A stretch of 51,389 bases of DNA from Pseudogemmobacter humi (GTDB taxonomy: Bacteria; Pseudomonadota; Alphaproteobacteria; Rhodobacterales; Rhodobacteraceae), in assembly GCF_900609055.1 (NCBI RefSeq), contig NZ_UXAW01000066.1, forward strand, positions 1 through 51,389, given 5' to 3'. A program made the translations under genes and the position numbers. The notes below the pieces were generated by a model. The model worked only from the letters and a program-made list of their open reading frames with translations. It was not told the DNA's origin and made no database searches. This document shows, in pieces, positions 41,339 to 49,664 of this stretch; position 1 is the first letter of the stretch; each line of letters opens with the position of its first letter.

Positions 41339-42868
41339 ATGTCCCCTGCGCTTCTGGTCCTGACCCCCTTCCTTGCGCCGCTGCTGATATGGCCCGCGCG
41401 GCGGGCGGGGCGCGGGGCGACGCTTCTGCTGGCGGCGGCGGCGCTGATCGCCTGTCTTGCGGGTCTTGCGCTGCATCTGCCCGCGGTGCTGGCGGGCGAG
41501 GCGGTGCGCAGCCAGACCCCGTTGCCCGGCGGCCTGTCGTTCAGCCTGCGACTGGAGGCTGCGGGCTTCGTCTTCCTGCTGGCGCTGCTGGTCGGTGCGC
41601 TGGCCGCCGCGGTGCAATCGCGGCTGGTGTTCGAGCGCGGGCCGGTTCAGGCGCGGTTCCTCTCCGTGCTGCTGCTGATGACCGGGGCGGTGAGCGGGCT
41701 GATCCTCGCCGATACCGTGGCGCTGGCGGGGGTCTGCTGGGCGCTGGCGGCCCTGCTGGCGGCGCTCATGATCGCGCGGGCGGGCGATGTTCGGGCGGGC
41801 TGGGGCGCGGCGGGCCCGGGGCTGGCGATCACGCTGGCGGGCGGCGCGGCCTTCACCTTCGGCCTTGCGCAACTGGGCGGGCTGGCCGGCAGTTCCGGGA
41901 TCACCATGATCGCGCATCGCGGCAAGGAGATCGCGGCGGCGGGCGGTGGGGGTATCGCCGTCGCGCTGATCCTTGGCGGAGCCATCGCCGCCGCCGGGCT
42001 GGTGCCGTTCCGCATCGGTCAGACCCGCGCTTTGCCCGCCCCCGCGCCGGCCGCCGGTTTCGTCCTGCTGGCGCTGCCGCTGGCGGTGGCCTGCCTGCTG
42101 TTGCGCCTTGCGCCCGCGCTGGCCGAAGGCCTGCTCTGGACCCCGGTTCTGGTGGGGTTCGGCCTTGTCTCGTGGCTTGCTGGCGCAATCTCGGCCCGGC
42201 GGCGTCATGGGCTTGCGGGGGTTGCGGCGGCGCTGACCGGTGCGCAGATCGGGCTGATCTTCCTGCTGACCGGGCTTGCGGCCGGAGAGGCGGTGGTGCC
42301 GGTCGTGGCGGCGCTGATCCCTGCCTCGCTGGTGCTGCATCTGACCGCGGGGCTGATCCGGCGCGAGACCGGAAGGGGCTCGCTGATCCTTCCCGGCGGG
42401 CTGATCAACCGGATGCCCTGGACCGCGCTTGCCGCCCTGATCGCGGCTCTGTCGCTGGCCGCGATCACGCCGCTTGCGGGGTATCACGCGCTGTTGGGCG
42501 CGCTTGAGGTCGCGTCCGGCTTTCCCCAGGCCCCGATGCGCTGGCTGAGCGGCGCGGGGATCGCGCTCGGGCTCGCGCTGAGCGTGGCGGCGGGGCTGAA
42601 CGCCCTGCGCCTTGCCGCCGCGCACCCCGAGCCCGAGGCCGGGGCGCCGGTGATCCGCGACCCGCGCTGGCCGTTGCTGGCGGTGCCTTACGCGCTGGCG
42701 GCCCTGCTGGTGGTCACGGGGATCCGACCCGCGCTGATCCCGCTGGGGCAGGGGCCGTTCTGGCCCGGACCGGAAAACCCCGCGGCCTGGCTCTGGCTGG
42801 CAGCTCTGGGCCTTGGCTTCCTCCTCGACGGGCTGCTGCCGCGCCGCGCGCTGCCTGAGGCGGAGTGA
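41339..42868 (+). CDS. Degenerate NuoL/MrpA-like (proton-conducting transporter family) membrane protein
   Basis: A 509-aa membrane protein with about 14 transmembrane segments. It aligns by eye with the antiporter-like core: LLLMTGAVSGLILADTVALAG (TM4-5 region) and LVPFRIGQTRALPAPAPAAG (equivalent to the PFhxWLPxAMxAPxPVSA loop). Key residues of active NuoL/MrpA are missing: WELTS reads WALAA (TM5 Glu lost), and the Lys before PF and the His after the AP-PVSA loop are absent. It may be a non-conducting paralogue. ATG 41339 is preceded by GAGAGGTAAG. Its TGA directly abuts the stop of the convergent gap gene. Confidence 0.65.
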   Translation: MSPALLVLTPFLAPLLIWPARRAGRGATLLLAAAALIACLAGLALHLPAVLAGEAVRSQTPLPGGLSFSLRLEAAGFVFLLALLVGALAAAVQSRLVFERGPVQARFLSVLLLMTGAVSGLILADTVALAGVCWALAALLAALMIARAGDVRAGWGAAGPGLAITLAGGAAFTFGLAQLGGLAGSSGITMIAHRGKEIAAAGGGGIAVALILGGAIAAAGLVPFRIGQTRALPAPAPAAGFVLLALPLAVACLLLRLAPALAEGLLWTPVLVGFGLVSWLAGAISARRRHGLAGVAAALTGAQIGLIFLLTGLAAGEAVVPVVAALIPASLVLHLTAGLIRRETGRGSLILPGGLINRMPWTALAALIAALSLAAITPLAGYHALLGALEVASGFPQAPMRWLSGAGIALGLALSVAAGLNALRLAAAHPEPEAGAPVIRDPRWPLLAVPYALAALLVVTGIRPALIPLGQGPFWPGPENPAAWLWLAALGLGFLLDGLLPRRALPEAE

Positions 42869-43849
42869 TCAGCCGCACATTAGCCGCGCCACGTCCAGCA
42901 TCCGGTTGGAAAAGCCCCATTCGTTGTCATACCAGCCGAACACCCGCAAAAGGCCCTGAGGGGTGCGCCGGGTCTCGGGGCAGGCCATGACGATCGACTC
43001 GGGGCGCGCGCGCAGATCGCTTGACACCAGCGGCCGGTCGGTCGCGCCGATCACGCCGCCCGCCGCCGCGCGGAAGGCGGCATTGACCTCTTCCACCGTC
43101 ACGCTCTCGCGCGTGGTCACGCAAAGATCGACGCAGGAGACGCTTGCCGTCGGCACCCGCACCGCCGAGCCCTGCATCCGCCCGGCGATCTGCGGCAGCA
43201 CCCGGTCCACCAGCCGCGAGGCGCTGGTGGTGGTGGGCACCATCGACAAGGCCGCCGCGCGCGAGCGGGCGTAATCCGCGGCGGGCGCATCCACCGTGGG
43301 CTGGCTGCCGGTGTAGCAATGCACCGTGGTCATCGAGCCGGTGACGATCCCCCAGGCGTCGTCGATCAGCCGCGCCAGCGGCGCCAGCGCATTCGTCGTG
43401 CAGGATGCGTTGGAGACCACCGACTGCCCGTTCAGCCCGGCCTCGTTCGCGCCCAGAACCACGGTGTAATCGGCGCTGTCCGAGGGGCCGGAGATCAGCA
43501 CCCGGCGCGCGCCGGCCTGGATCCCGCGCTCGGCCACGCTGCGGTTGCCGCCCATGCCGGTGCATTCCATCACCAGATCGACGCCGTTCAGATCCAGCGT
43601 GGTGATGTCGGGCGTGCGGTGCAGCGGGATCGCATGACCGGCCAGCACCAGCCGCCCGCCGTCCAGCGCGACGCCGCCCTTCAGCGGGCCAAAGACGGAA
43701 TCATATTCCAGCAGATAGGCGCACATCCCGGCATCGGCGATGTCGTTGATTCCGGCGATCTCCAGCCCCGGCCAGCGCTCTGGCGAGGCCAGCCAGGCCC
43801 GCAGCACCGAGCGCCCGATCCGGCCGAATCCATTGATGAAAACCCGCAT
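42869..43849 (-). CDS. gap: Glyceraldehyde-3-phosphate dehydrogenase, type I
   Basis: A 326-aa enzyme. The NAD-binding INGFGRIGRSVLRAW opens the protein and INDIADAGM supplies the Asn-Asp pair. The active site Cys is in SNASCTTNALAPLARL (about residue 150), and the C-terminal signature VFGWYDNEWGFSNRM is intact. It phosphorylates and oxidises glyceraldehyde 3-phosphate; an erythrose-4-phosphate dehydrogenase role is possible. ATG 43849 is chosen as the start of the Rossmann strand; the longer frame is not protein-like. An ATTTGATCAAAT palindrome lies 72 bp upstream. The stop touches the stop of the convergent NuoL-like gene. Confidence 0.92.
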   Translation of the reverse strand: MRVFINGFGRIGRSVLRAWLASPERWPGLEIAGINDIADAGMCAYLLEYDSVFGPLKGGVALDGGRLVLAGHAIPLHRTPDITTLDLNGVDLVMECTGMGGNRSVAERGIQAGARRVLISGPSDSADYTVVLGANEAGLNGQSVVSNASCTTNALAPLARLIDDAWGIVTGSMTTVHCYTGSQPTVDAPAADYARSRAAALSMVPTTTSASRLVDRVLPQIAGRMQGSAVRVPTASVSCVDLCVTTRESVTVEEVNAAFRAAAGGVIGATDRPLVSSDLRARPESIVMACPETRRTPQGLLRVFGWYDNEWGFSNRMLDVARLMCG

Positions 43850-43920
43850 TGCGCGCCGCGCTCCCTGTTTTGTGCGCAGTCTGACCATGGGGGCGCGGCG
43901 CTGACAATCCATGTCATAAA

Positions 43921-43932
43921 ATTTGATCAAAT
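43921..43932. promoter_or_regulatory. ATTTGATCAAAT palindrome between gap and the M3 peptidase gene
   Basis: A perfect 12-bp AT-rich palindrome in the 152-bp divergent region, about 72 bp from gap and 70 bp from the peptidase ATG. It shares its 10-bp core with 35353-35362. Confidence 0.45.
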
Positions 43933-44001
43933 CCGGGGGCGGCCTTGCGCCTGCCTCGCCTGCCCCTATGGTCGGCTGGCGGATCGAAGGAGAGCCACCG
44001 A

Positions 44002-46011
44002 ATGAACGTCTTGCTGGAACCCTGGGACACACCCTTCGGCCTGCCGCCCTTCGCGCGCATCCGCGACGAGGATTTCGCCCCCGCTTTCGACGAGGCGCTG
44101 CGCCTCGCCCGCGCCCGCATCCATGAGATCGCCACCGGCGACGGCGCGGATTTCGACGCGGTGATCGGCGCGCTGGAACTGGCCGAGCGTGAACTCGATC
44201 AGGTGGCGGGGGTGTTCTACAACCTCTCCGGCGCCGATTCCAACCCGACGCGCGAGGCGCTGATGCGCGATCTCGCCCCGAAGATGAGCGAATTTTCCAG
44301 CGAGATCACCAACAACAAGCCGTTGTTCGCGAAGATCGAAACGCTCTGGCAGGCCCGCGAGAGCGCGGGTCTGAACCCCGAACAACTGCGCGTGCTGGAG
44401 CTTTACCGTCGCATGTTCCTGCGCGCAGGCGCCCAGCTTGAGGGCGCGGCGGCGGAGCGGCTCACAGTTGTGAAATCGCGGCTGGCGAGCCTCGGGACGA
44501 CATTCAGCCAGAACCTGCTGGCCGATGAGCGCGACTGGTTTATGGAACTGGCCGAGGCCGATCTGGAAGGATTGCCGGATTTCGTCACCTCGGCCGCCCG
44601 CGCCGCCGGGGCCGAGCGCGGGCTCGGGCCGGTGGTCACGCTCAGCCGGTCGCTGATCGTGCCGTTCCTGCAATTCTCGCCCCGCCGCGCGCTGCGTCAG
44701 AAGGCTTACGAGGCCTAGACCGCCCGCGGCGCGAACGGCGGCGCGACTGACAACCGCGCCATCGCCGCCGAGACGCTGGCCTTGCGCGAAGAGCGGGCGA
44801 AGCTGCTCGGCTACCCCGATTTCGCCCATTTCAAGCTGGAACCCGAGATGGCGAAAACGCCCGAAGCGGTGCGCGACCTGCTCATGCGGGTCTGGGAGCC
44901 CGCGAAGCGCAAGGCGCTGACGGACGGCGCGGTGCTGGAGGCGATGCTGCACGCGGACGGCATCCCCGGCCCGCTGGAACCCTGGGACTGGCGCTACTAT
45001 TCCGAGAAGCGGCGCCGCGCCGAGCATGACCTCGACGAGGCGGCGCTGAAACCCTACCTGTCGCTAAACGCCATGCTGGGCGCGATGTTCGACTGCGCGG
45101 GCCGGCTGTTCGGGCTGGAATTCCGCGAGATCGACGGCCCGTTCTACCATGCGGATGTGCGCGGATGGGAGGTCACCCGCCAGGGCCGCCATATCGCCGT
45201 GTTCCTCGGCGATTATTTCGCCCGCGGCTCGAAACGCTCGGGCGCCTGGTGTTCGGCGATCCGCAGCCAGAGGAAACACGGCGGCGACACCCGCCCGGTG
45301 GTGGTCAATGTCTGCAACTTCGCCAAAGGCGAGCCGTGCCTTCTGTCTTACGACGACGCCCGCACCCTGTTCCACGAATTCGGCCATGCGCTGCATCAGA
45401 TGCTGTCCGATGTGACCTATGGCTTCATCTCGGGCACCTCGGTCGCGCGCGATTTCGTTGAACTGCCGAGCCAGCTTTACGAGCACTGGCTTGAGGTGCC
45501 TGAAGTGCTGGAGCGCCACGCCCGTCACTATGAGACCGGCGCGCCGATGCCCGCAGACCTGCGCGAGCGGCTGCTGGCGGCGGCGACCTGGGACCAGGGC
45601 TTCGCCACGGTCGAGTTCATCGCCTCGGCCATGGTGGATCTGGAGTTCCACTCGGGCCCCGCCCCCCAGGATCCGATGCAGAAGCAGCAGGAGGTGCTGG
45701 CGGCGCTCGGCCTGCCTCAGGCCATCCGCATGCGCCACGCCACGCCGCATTTCGCGCATGTGTTCTCCGGGGACGGCTATTCCTCGGGCTATTACAGCTA
45801 CATGTGGTCCGAGGTGATGGACGCCGACGCCTTCGCCGCCTTCGAGGAAACCGGCGATGCGTTCGACCCGGAGACGGCGGAGCGGCTGGAACGCTTCATC
45901 CTCTCGGCGGGGGGCTCGGAGGATGCGGAAGTGCTTTACCGCAAATTCCGCGGCGCCATGCCGGGGGTGGAGGCGCTGCTGAAGGGCCGGGGCCTCATGG
46001 AGCCCGCGTAA
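44002..46011 (+). pseudogene. M3-family oligopeptidase (OpdA/Dcp-like) interrupted by an in-frame amber codon
   Basis: One continuous frame of 669 codons broken only by TAG at 44716-44718. Before it the protein reads ...RALRQKAYEA, and directly after it TARGANGGATDNRAI, both conserved M3 sequence; the family usually has Trp here, so TGG to TAG is the simplest explanation. The C-terminal half keeps the zinc site HEFGHALHQ (about residue 459) and the distal GDGYSSGYYSYMWSEVM. ATG 44002 follows AAGGAGAG. With 239 codons before the stop and no ribosome-binding site for the downstream TTG at 44782, no active peptidase is expected unless the stop is suppressed or a sequencing error. Oligopeptidase A versus Dcp cannot be separated here. 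Confidence 0.88.
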
Positions 46012-46067
46012 CGCCGTGCGCAGGGGAGGTTGCCATCCCCGCCGGTTTTGTGCATTGAGAAGGCGAC

Positions 46068-46144
46068 GGTCCCGTGGCTCAACTGGATAGAGCAGCCCCC
46101 TCCTAAGGGGCAGGTTACAGGTTCGAGTCCTGTCGGGATCACCA
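46068..46144 (+). tRNA. tRNA-Arg (anticodon CCT)
   Basis: A 77-nt cloverleaf: acceptor GGTCCCG/CGGGATC, D arm GCTC/GAGC, anticodon arm GCCCC/GGGGC with loop CTCCTAA (anticodon CCT at 46102-46104), T arm ACAGG/CCTGT with loop TTCGAGT, discriminator A and encoded CCA. It reads AGG codons, rare in this GC-rich genome. T6 follows at once. Confidence 0.96.
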
Positions 46145-46150
46145 TTTTTT
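46145..46150 (+). terminator. T-tract ending the tRNA transcript
   Basis: TTTTTT directly after the CCA end of tRNA-Arg. The acceptor/T-arm structure itself can act as the upstream stem. Confidence 0.4.
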
Positions 46151-46962
46151 CAATGACTTACGGTGTTTCGCGGGTTTTCCCTCTGGTTCGGTGAACCAAT
46201 CCCACTCCCCCGGTCTCCAGCGAGCCCGCCGCTTTGCGCAGATGGTCCGGTAAGAATCGAGCGCAGGTGCTGCAGGTGACATTGGGTTTGCGGCGCCGTT
46301 GAGGCGCTTCTCAACACCAGGCGGGTGCAGGTCCGGGTTCTGGCACGCCCGCCCCCCGGCTGGTTTGGCAAGATGGCGGCATCTGCGAGCATCGGCGCGT
46401 CCGCCTTCGCTGCGGTTAACGCGATCCGGGGCGCGGCGGCAGTGGCGCATCCTCAGCAGCCCCGGCTGAAGGCATCTCCAGGGGGCAGAGCTGGCATAGC
46501 GAAGGCCAGGTCACCGGTCAGCAGATCACAGAGAAAATGTTCACCTGGATCAACCAGGGCATCAGGGAAGGCTGGCTCTCTGGCCCAGAGCGATGCTCAG
46601 ACGCTCGCGGCGCCGATCGCGCATCAGGATGCCGGCGGTGATTATCCTCGCGCGCGGCATCGCGGGCGGCTGGTCACCTGTGGACTGGCCGCCGCGCCCG
46701 AGGCGGCGCAGATGGAGCCGGGTCTGGTGCTGATGACCGGCGCAGGCATTGCAGCCCCGAGCGGGGCGCCTGTGCGCTCGCCCGGAAGTTCGGTGGACGA
46801 CCTGATCGGCTGGCTGGCCAAGTCATCGCATGGATCGCCACCAGCCGCTCCGGTCGCAGCTCTCGACGCGGAGCGCGACCGACAGGAGGTCGGGGATAAA
46901 ATCGACCAGTATCTTATTGCGACACAATGGGTTGCGCTTCAAATAGGGCGATCCCGCGTAGG
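46151..46962. other. Gene-poor, lower-GC stretch downstream of tRNA-Arg
   Basis: About 810 bp with no supported gene. The first 170 bp are visibly less GC-rich than the flanks. Coherent short peptides appear in changing frames, e.g. ITEKMFTWINQGIREGW around 46530-46580 (plus) and PGEWDWFTEPEGKPAKHRK around 46150-46215 (minus), which suggests decayed genes. A tRNA 3' end is a usual integration site, but I found no repeated tRNA end or integrase here. Confidence 0.45.
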
Positions 46963-46963
46963 G

Positions 46964-46998
46964 TCATTTTCTGCCCTTAAATATCCCCGCCGGAGGCA
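46964..46998 (-). repeat. Dispersed intergenic repeat, copy 4
   Basis: TCATTTTCTGCCCTTAAATA then TCCCCGCCGGAGGC: the reverse form of the 32286-32319 element, placed just after the end of the NYN-nuclease gene. Confidence 0.7.
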
Positions 46999-47030
46999 GC
47001 CGACGCCGGGGCCGGGCGCGTCGTGTCCGG

Positions 47031-47537
47031 TTATCGCCTCCCCTGGGCGTTTTGCGGCAGGTCCAGCCACAGTGCGCCGTCGCGCCAGCCGCCGCGGATG
47101 ATCCGCCCGGGCTGCGCAAGGTCGGGATGATCGGCGATCCGGTCGCGGAAGCGGTCGTTGCTGACGATCACCGCGCGGTTCGCGCTGGCATAGCGCAAAA
47201 GGAACGGATCCGCCTGCTGGCCCTTCGGCACCACCATCACCCGGTCGCCGCGCAGGTTCAGCGCCTTGCGGAAATGATGGTCGTGCATGTAGCGGCCCGC
47301 CAGCAGATGGCCGGCATTGGCGTCGAAGATGATGCCCGCGTCATAACCCCTTGCCTCGACATGCCGCAGCACCTCGGCAAGGGTCTCGAGTCTGGGCTTG
47401 CCGTCCTTCCAGTGCATGACGTTCGAGCCGTCCAGCACCGCCAGCGGCCGGCGCTGTCGCGGCCAGAGGGCGAAGACGAGCGCCGCCAGCGCCAGGACGG
47501 CCAGCGCGATCATCAGGGCGGCGGGCAGTCCGGTCAT
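47031..47537 (-). CDS. Membrane-anchored NYN/Zc3h12a-like ribonuclease domain protein
   Basis: A 168-aa protein: one N-terminal transmembrane segment (about residues 6-26, LMIALAVLALAALVFALW), then a PIN/NYN nuclease fold with acidic residues in LAVLDGSNVMHW (Asp36), IIFDANAGHLL (Asp72), GQQADPFLLRY (Asp110) and IVSNDRFRDR (Asp128), the expected metal-binding set. This resembles the RNase domain of Zc3h12a/N4BP1-type proteins. RNA cleavage at the inner face of the membrane is predicted (inference). It follows plsY by 7 bp. Confidence 0.8.
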   Translation of the reverse strand: MTGLPAALMIALAVLALAALVFALWPRQRRPLAVLDGSNVMHWKDGKPRLETLAEVLRHVEARGYDAGIIFDANAGHLLAGRYMHDHHFRKALNLRGDRVMVVPKGQQADPFLLRYASANRAVIVSNDRFRDRIADHPDLAQPGRIIRGGWRDGALWLDLPQNAQGRR

Positions 47538-47544
47538 CGGAGAC

Positions 47545-48159
47545 TCAGCCCTTCTTCGCGCCGATCTTCGGCTCGGTCCCGGCGCGGATCCGCACCAGAT
47601 TGGCCCAGTGGCGGATGTAGATCAGCAGCGTCAGGAGCAGGACCAGAAACAGCATCCGCCCGCTGTCGAAGACCAGGAGCCAGGCCGGCACGGTGGCCGC
47701 CGCGACCAGCGCCGCGGCCGAGGAGATACGGATGACGAGCGCCGCCGCAAGCCAGGTCGCGCAGGCCGCCAGCCCCACCGGCCAGGACAGGGCGATCAGC
47801 GTGCCGAGAAAGGTCGCCACCCCCTTGCCGCCTTTGAACTTCAGCCAGACCGGGAACAGATGGCCGATGAAGGCCGCAAGCCCCGCCAGCTGCATCGCGT
47901 CGGGCGCGCCCACCAGCCAGCGCGCCAGCAGCACCGCCACCGCGCCCTTGGCGCCATCGAGGATCAGCGTCGCCAGCGCCGCCCCCTTGCTGCCGGTGCG
48001 CAGCACATTGGTCGCGCCGATATTCCCCGATCCGATCCGGCGCAGATCGCCAAGGCCCATGCCCTTGGTGATCACCACCCCGAAGGGCACCGAGCCGAGC
48101 AGATAGGCCAGCAAAGCGGTAAGGATCAGCGTGTTCGCGGGCGTGATCAGTTCCGGCAT
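47545..48159 (-). CDS. plsY: Acyl-phosphate:glycerol-3-phosphate acyltransferase PlsY
   Basis: A 204-aa integral membrane enzyme with five to six transmembrane segments and the three PlsY motifs: GSVPFG and IGSGNIGATNVLR, FKGGKGVATFLG, and the C-terminal LIYIRHWANLVRIRAGTEPKIG. It acylates glycerol 3-phosphate from acyl-phosphate as the first phospholipid step. It starts 1 bp after the pyrC' stop, an arrangement common in related bacteria. Confidence 0.95.
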   Translation of the reverse strand: MPELITPANTLILTALLAYLLGSVPFGVVITKGMGLGDLRRIGSGNIGATNVLRTGSKGAALATLILDGAKGAVAVLLARWLVGAPDAMQLAGLAAFIGHLFPVWLKFKGGKGVATFLGTLIALSWPVGLAACATWLAAALVIRISSAAALVAAATVPAWLLVFDSGRMLFLVLLLTLLIYIRHWANLVRIRAGTEPKIGAKKG

Positions 48160-48160
48160 C

Positions 48161-49438
48161 TCAGGCCTCCGCCCGGAAGACTTCGCGCCCGCCGACCCAG
48201 GTGGCGAGCACCCGCCCCTCCATCCTTGCGCCGTCGAACGGGGTGTTCTTCGATTTCGAGCGCAGCGCGAAACGGTTCATCAGGAAGGGGGCATCCGGGT
48301 CGAACAGCACCAGATCGGCGGGCGCCCCTTCGGAAAGCCGCCCCTGGGAAAGGGAGAGCCGGTTCGCCGGGTTCAGCGCCAGGGCGCGGAACAGTTGCGG
48401 CAGGCTCAGATGGCCGCCGTGGTAAAGCCGCATCGCGGCGGGCAGCAGCGTCTCCAGCCCCACGGCGCCGGGGGCGGCTTCCTCATAGGGCAGGCGCTTC
48501 GATTCCTCGTCGGCCGGGGTGTGGAAGCTGGAGATCACGTCGATCAGCCCGTCGGCGAGCGCGGCGATCATCGCCTGGCGGTCGTCTTCGGCGCGCAAGG
48601 GCGGGGTCAGTTTGAAGAAGGTGCGGTAGTCGCCCAGATCCAGCTCGTTCAGCGTCAGATGATGGATCGAGGTGCCCGCGGTGACATCCAGCCCCGCCGC
48701 TTTGGCCCGGGCGAGCGCCGGGAGCGCATGGGCGGTGGTGATCTGATCGGCATGCCAGCGCGCGCCGGTCATCTCGACCAGCGCGAGGTCGCGCTCCAGC
48801 CCCATCCGCTCGGCGATCGGAGAGACCGCCGGGATGCCGCGGAAGGCGGCGAATTTACCGCTGGTCGCCGCGCCGCCTTTTGAGAGGACCGGCTCCTGCG
48901 GGTGCCCCACCACCAGCGCGCCGAGCGAGCGGGCATAGGTCAGCGCCCGCGACAAGGCCCGCGTGTCGGTGGTGACGGCGAAGACATCGGTGAAGGCCAG
49001 CGCGCCCGCGTCGAGCAGAAAGCCGATCTCGGTCATCTCGCGCCCCTCGCGGCCCTTGGTCAGCGCGGCCATATGGCGGATGCGGACCGGCGCGGATTCG
49101 GCGGCGCGGCGGGTGACGAATTCCAGCGTCTCGGGCGTGTCGATGGCGGGCAGCGTGTCGGGCCGGGCGATCAGCGTGGTGACGCCCCCGGCCGCCGCGG
49201 CAAGGCCCGCGGAGCGGAAGCTCTCGCGGTGGCGCTCGCCCGGCTCGCCGATCTTGACGCCCCAGTCCACGATCCCGGGCGCAAGGCATTTGCCGCCGCA
49301 ATCGACCACCACGGCGCCTTTGGGCGGCTTCTTCGCGGTCTCGCGGATCACGCCGTTCCCGACGGTCAGGCTGCCCGGGGCGTCGGTCAGGGTTTCGGGG
49401 TCGATCAGGCGGGCATTGGTGAAGTGAACGAGGGTCAT
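48161..49438 (-). CDS. pyrC': Dihydroorotase-like protein without catalytic metal site (PyrC'/PyrX)
   Basis: A 425-aa amidohydrolase-fold protein aligned with dihydroorotase throughout. The metal-binding motif that should read DxHxH is PGIVDWGVKIGEPG, so both His are lost; the later catalytic Asp region reads VISSFHTPADEESK without the Asp. Some surrounding residues remain (AGTSIHHLTLNE). In Pseudomonas and relatives such PyrC' proteins are inactive and needed to assemble aspartate carbamoyltransferase. pyrB lies about 920 bp upstream on the same strand, which supports that role. A true pyrC is expected elsewhere. Confidence 0.88.
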   Translation of the reverse strand: MTLVHFTNARLIDPETLTDAPGSLTVGNGVIRETAKKPPKGAVVVDCGGKCLAPGIVDWGVKIGEPGERHRESFRSAGLAAAAGGVTTLIARPDTLPAIDTPETLEFVTRRAAESAPVRIRHMAALTKGREGREMTEIGFLLDAGALAFTDVFAVTTDTRALSRALTYARSLGALVVGHPQEPVLSKGGAATSGKFAAFRGIPAVSPIAERMGLERDLALVEMTGARWHADQITTAHALPALARAKAAGLDVTAGTSIHHLTLNELDLGDYRTFFKLTPPLRAEDDRQAMIAALADGLIDVISSFHTPADEESKRLPYEEAAPGAVGLETLLPAAMRLYHGGHLSLPQLFRALALNPANRLSLSQGRLSEGAPADLVLFDPDAPFLMNRFALRSKSKNTPFDGARMEGRVLATWVGGREVFRAEA

Positions 49439-49564
49439 GGGGATCCATAGCCGGGCAGGAAAGCGCCTGCCCGGGTGTAGGGCGCGCGCGGCCTTCTGTC
49501 CACTGGATTGCGGGTGCGGAGGAAGAGGATTCCGCGAGGCGGGCCTCGCGGAATGGCGCGCCGC

Positions 49565-49590
49565 GCGGGGGTATTTGTATCAGGATGAAA
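49565..49590 (+). repeat. Dispersed intergenic repeat, copy 5
   Basis: GCGGGGGTATTTGTATCAGG then ATGAAA, followed 5 bp later by the inverted copy 6. The 226-bp gap between pyrC' and the 40-aa gene holds this pair and no gene. Confidence 0.7.
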
Positions 49591-49595
49591 AGCCC

Positions 49596-49630
49596 TTTCA
49601 CCTTGACTTAAATACCCCCGCCGGAGGCAT
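49596..49630 (-). repeat. Dispersed intergenic repeat, copy 6 (inverted)
   Basis: TTTCACCTTGACTTAAATAC then CCCCGCCGGAGGCAT. It forms an inverted pair with copy 5 with only a 5-bp loop, so the transcript could fold into a stem of about 25 bp and act as a terminator or RNA-stability element between the pyrB and pyrC' units. Confidence 0.7.
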
Positions 49631-49664
49631 CCGTCCGAAGCCCGGGGGCGCCACGCCGGGAGGG

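Noticed and set aside
46068-46144. Attachment site of an intact genomic island at tRNA-Arg
   Set aside because: I could not find a second copy of the tRNA 3' end or an integrase gene in the remaining 5 kb.
45936-46145. Minus-strand frame reading through the tRNA (GLEPVTCPLGGGCSIQLSHG)
   Set aside because: This peptide is the antisense translation of the tRNA-Arg gene, a well-known spurious prediction type.
46325-47101. 258-codon plus-strand open frame after the tRNA
   Set aside because: No ribosome-binding site, biased Ala/Gly/Arg translation with no family resemblance, and it runs into the NYN gene on the other strand.
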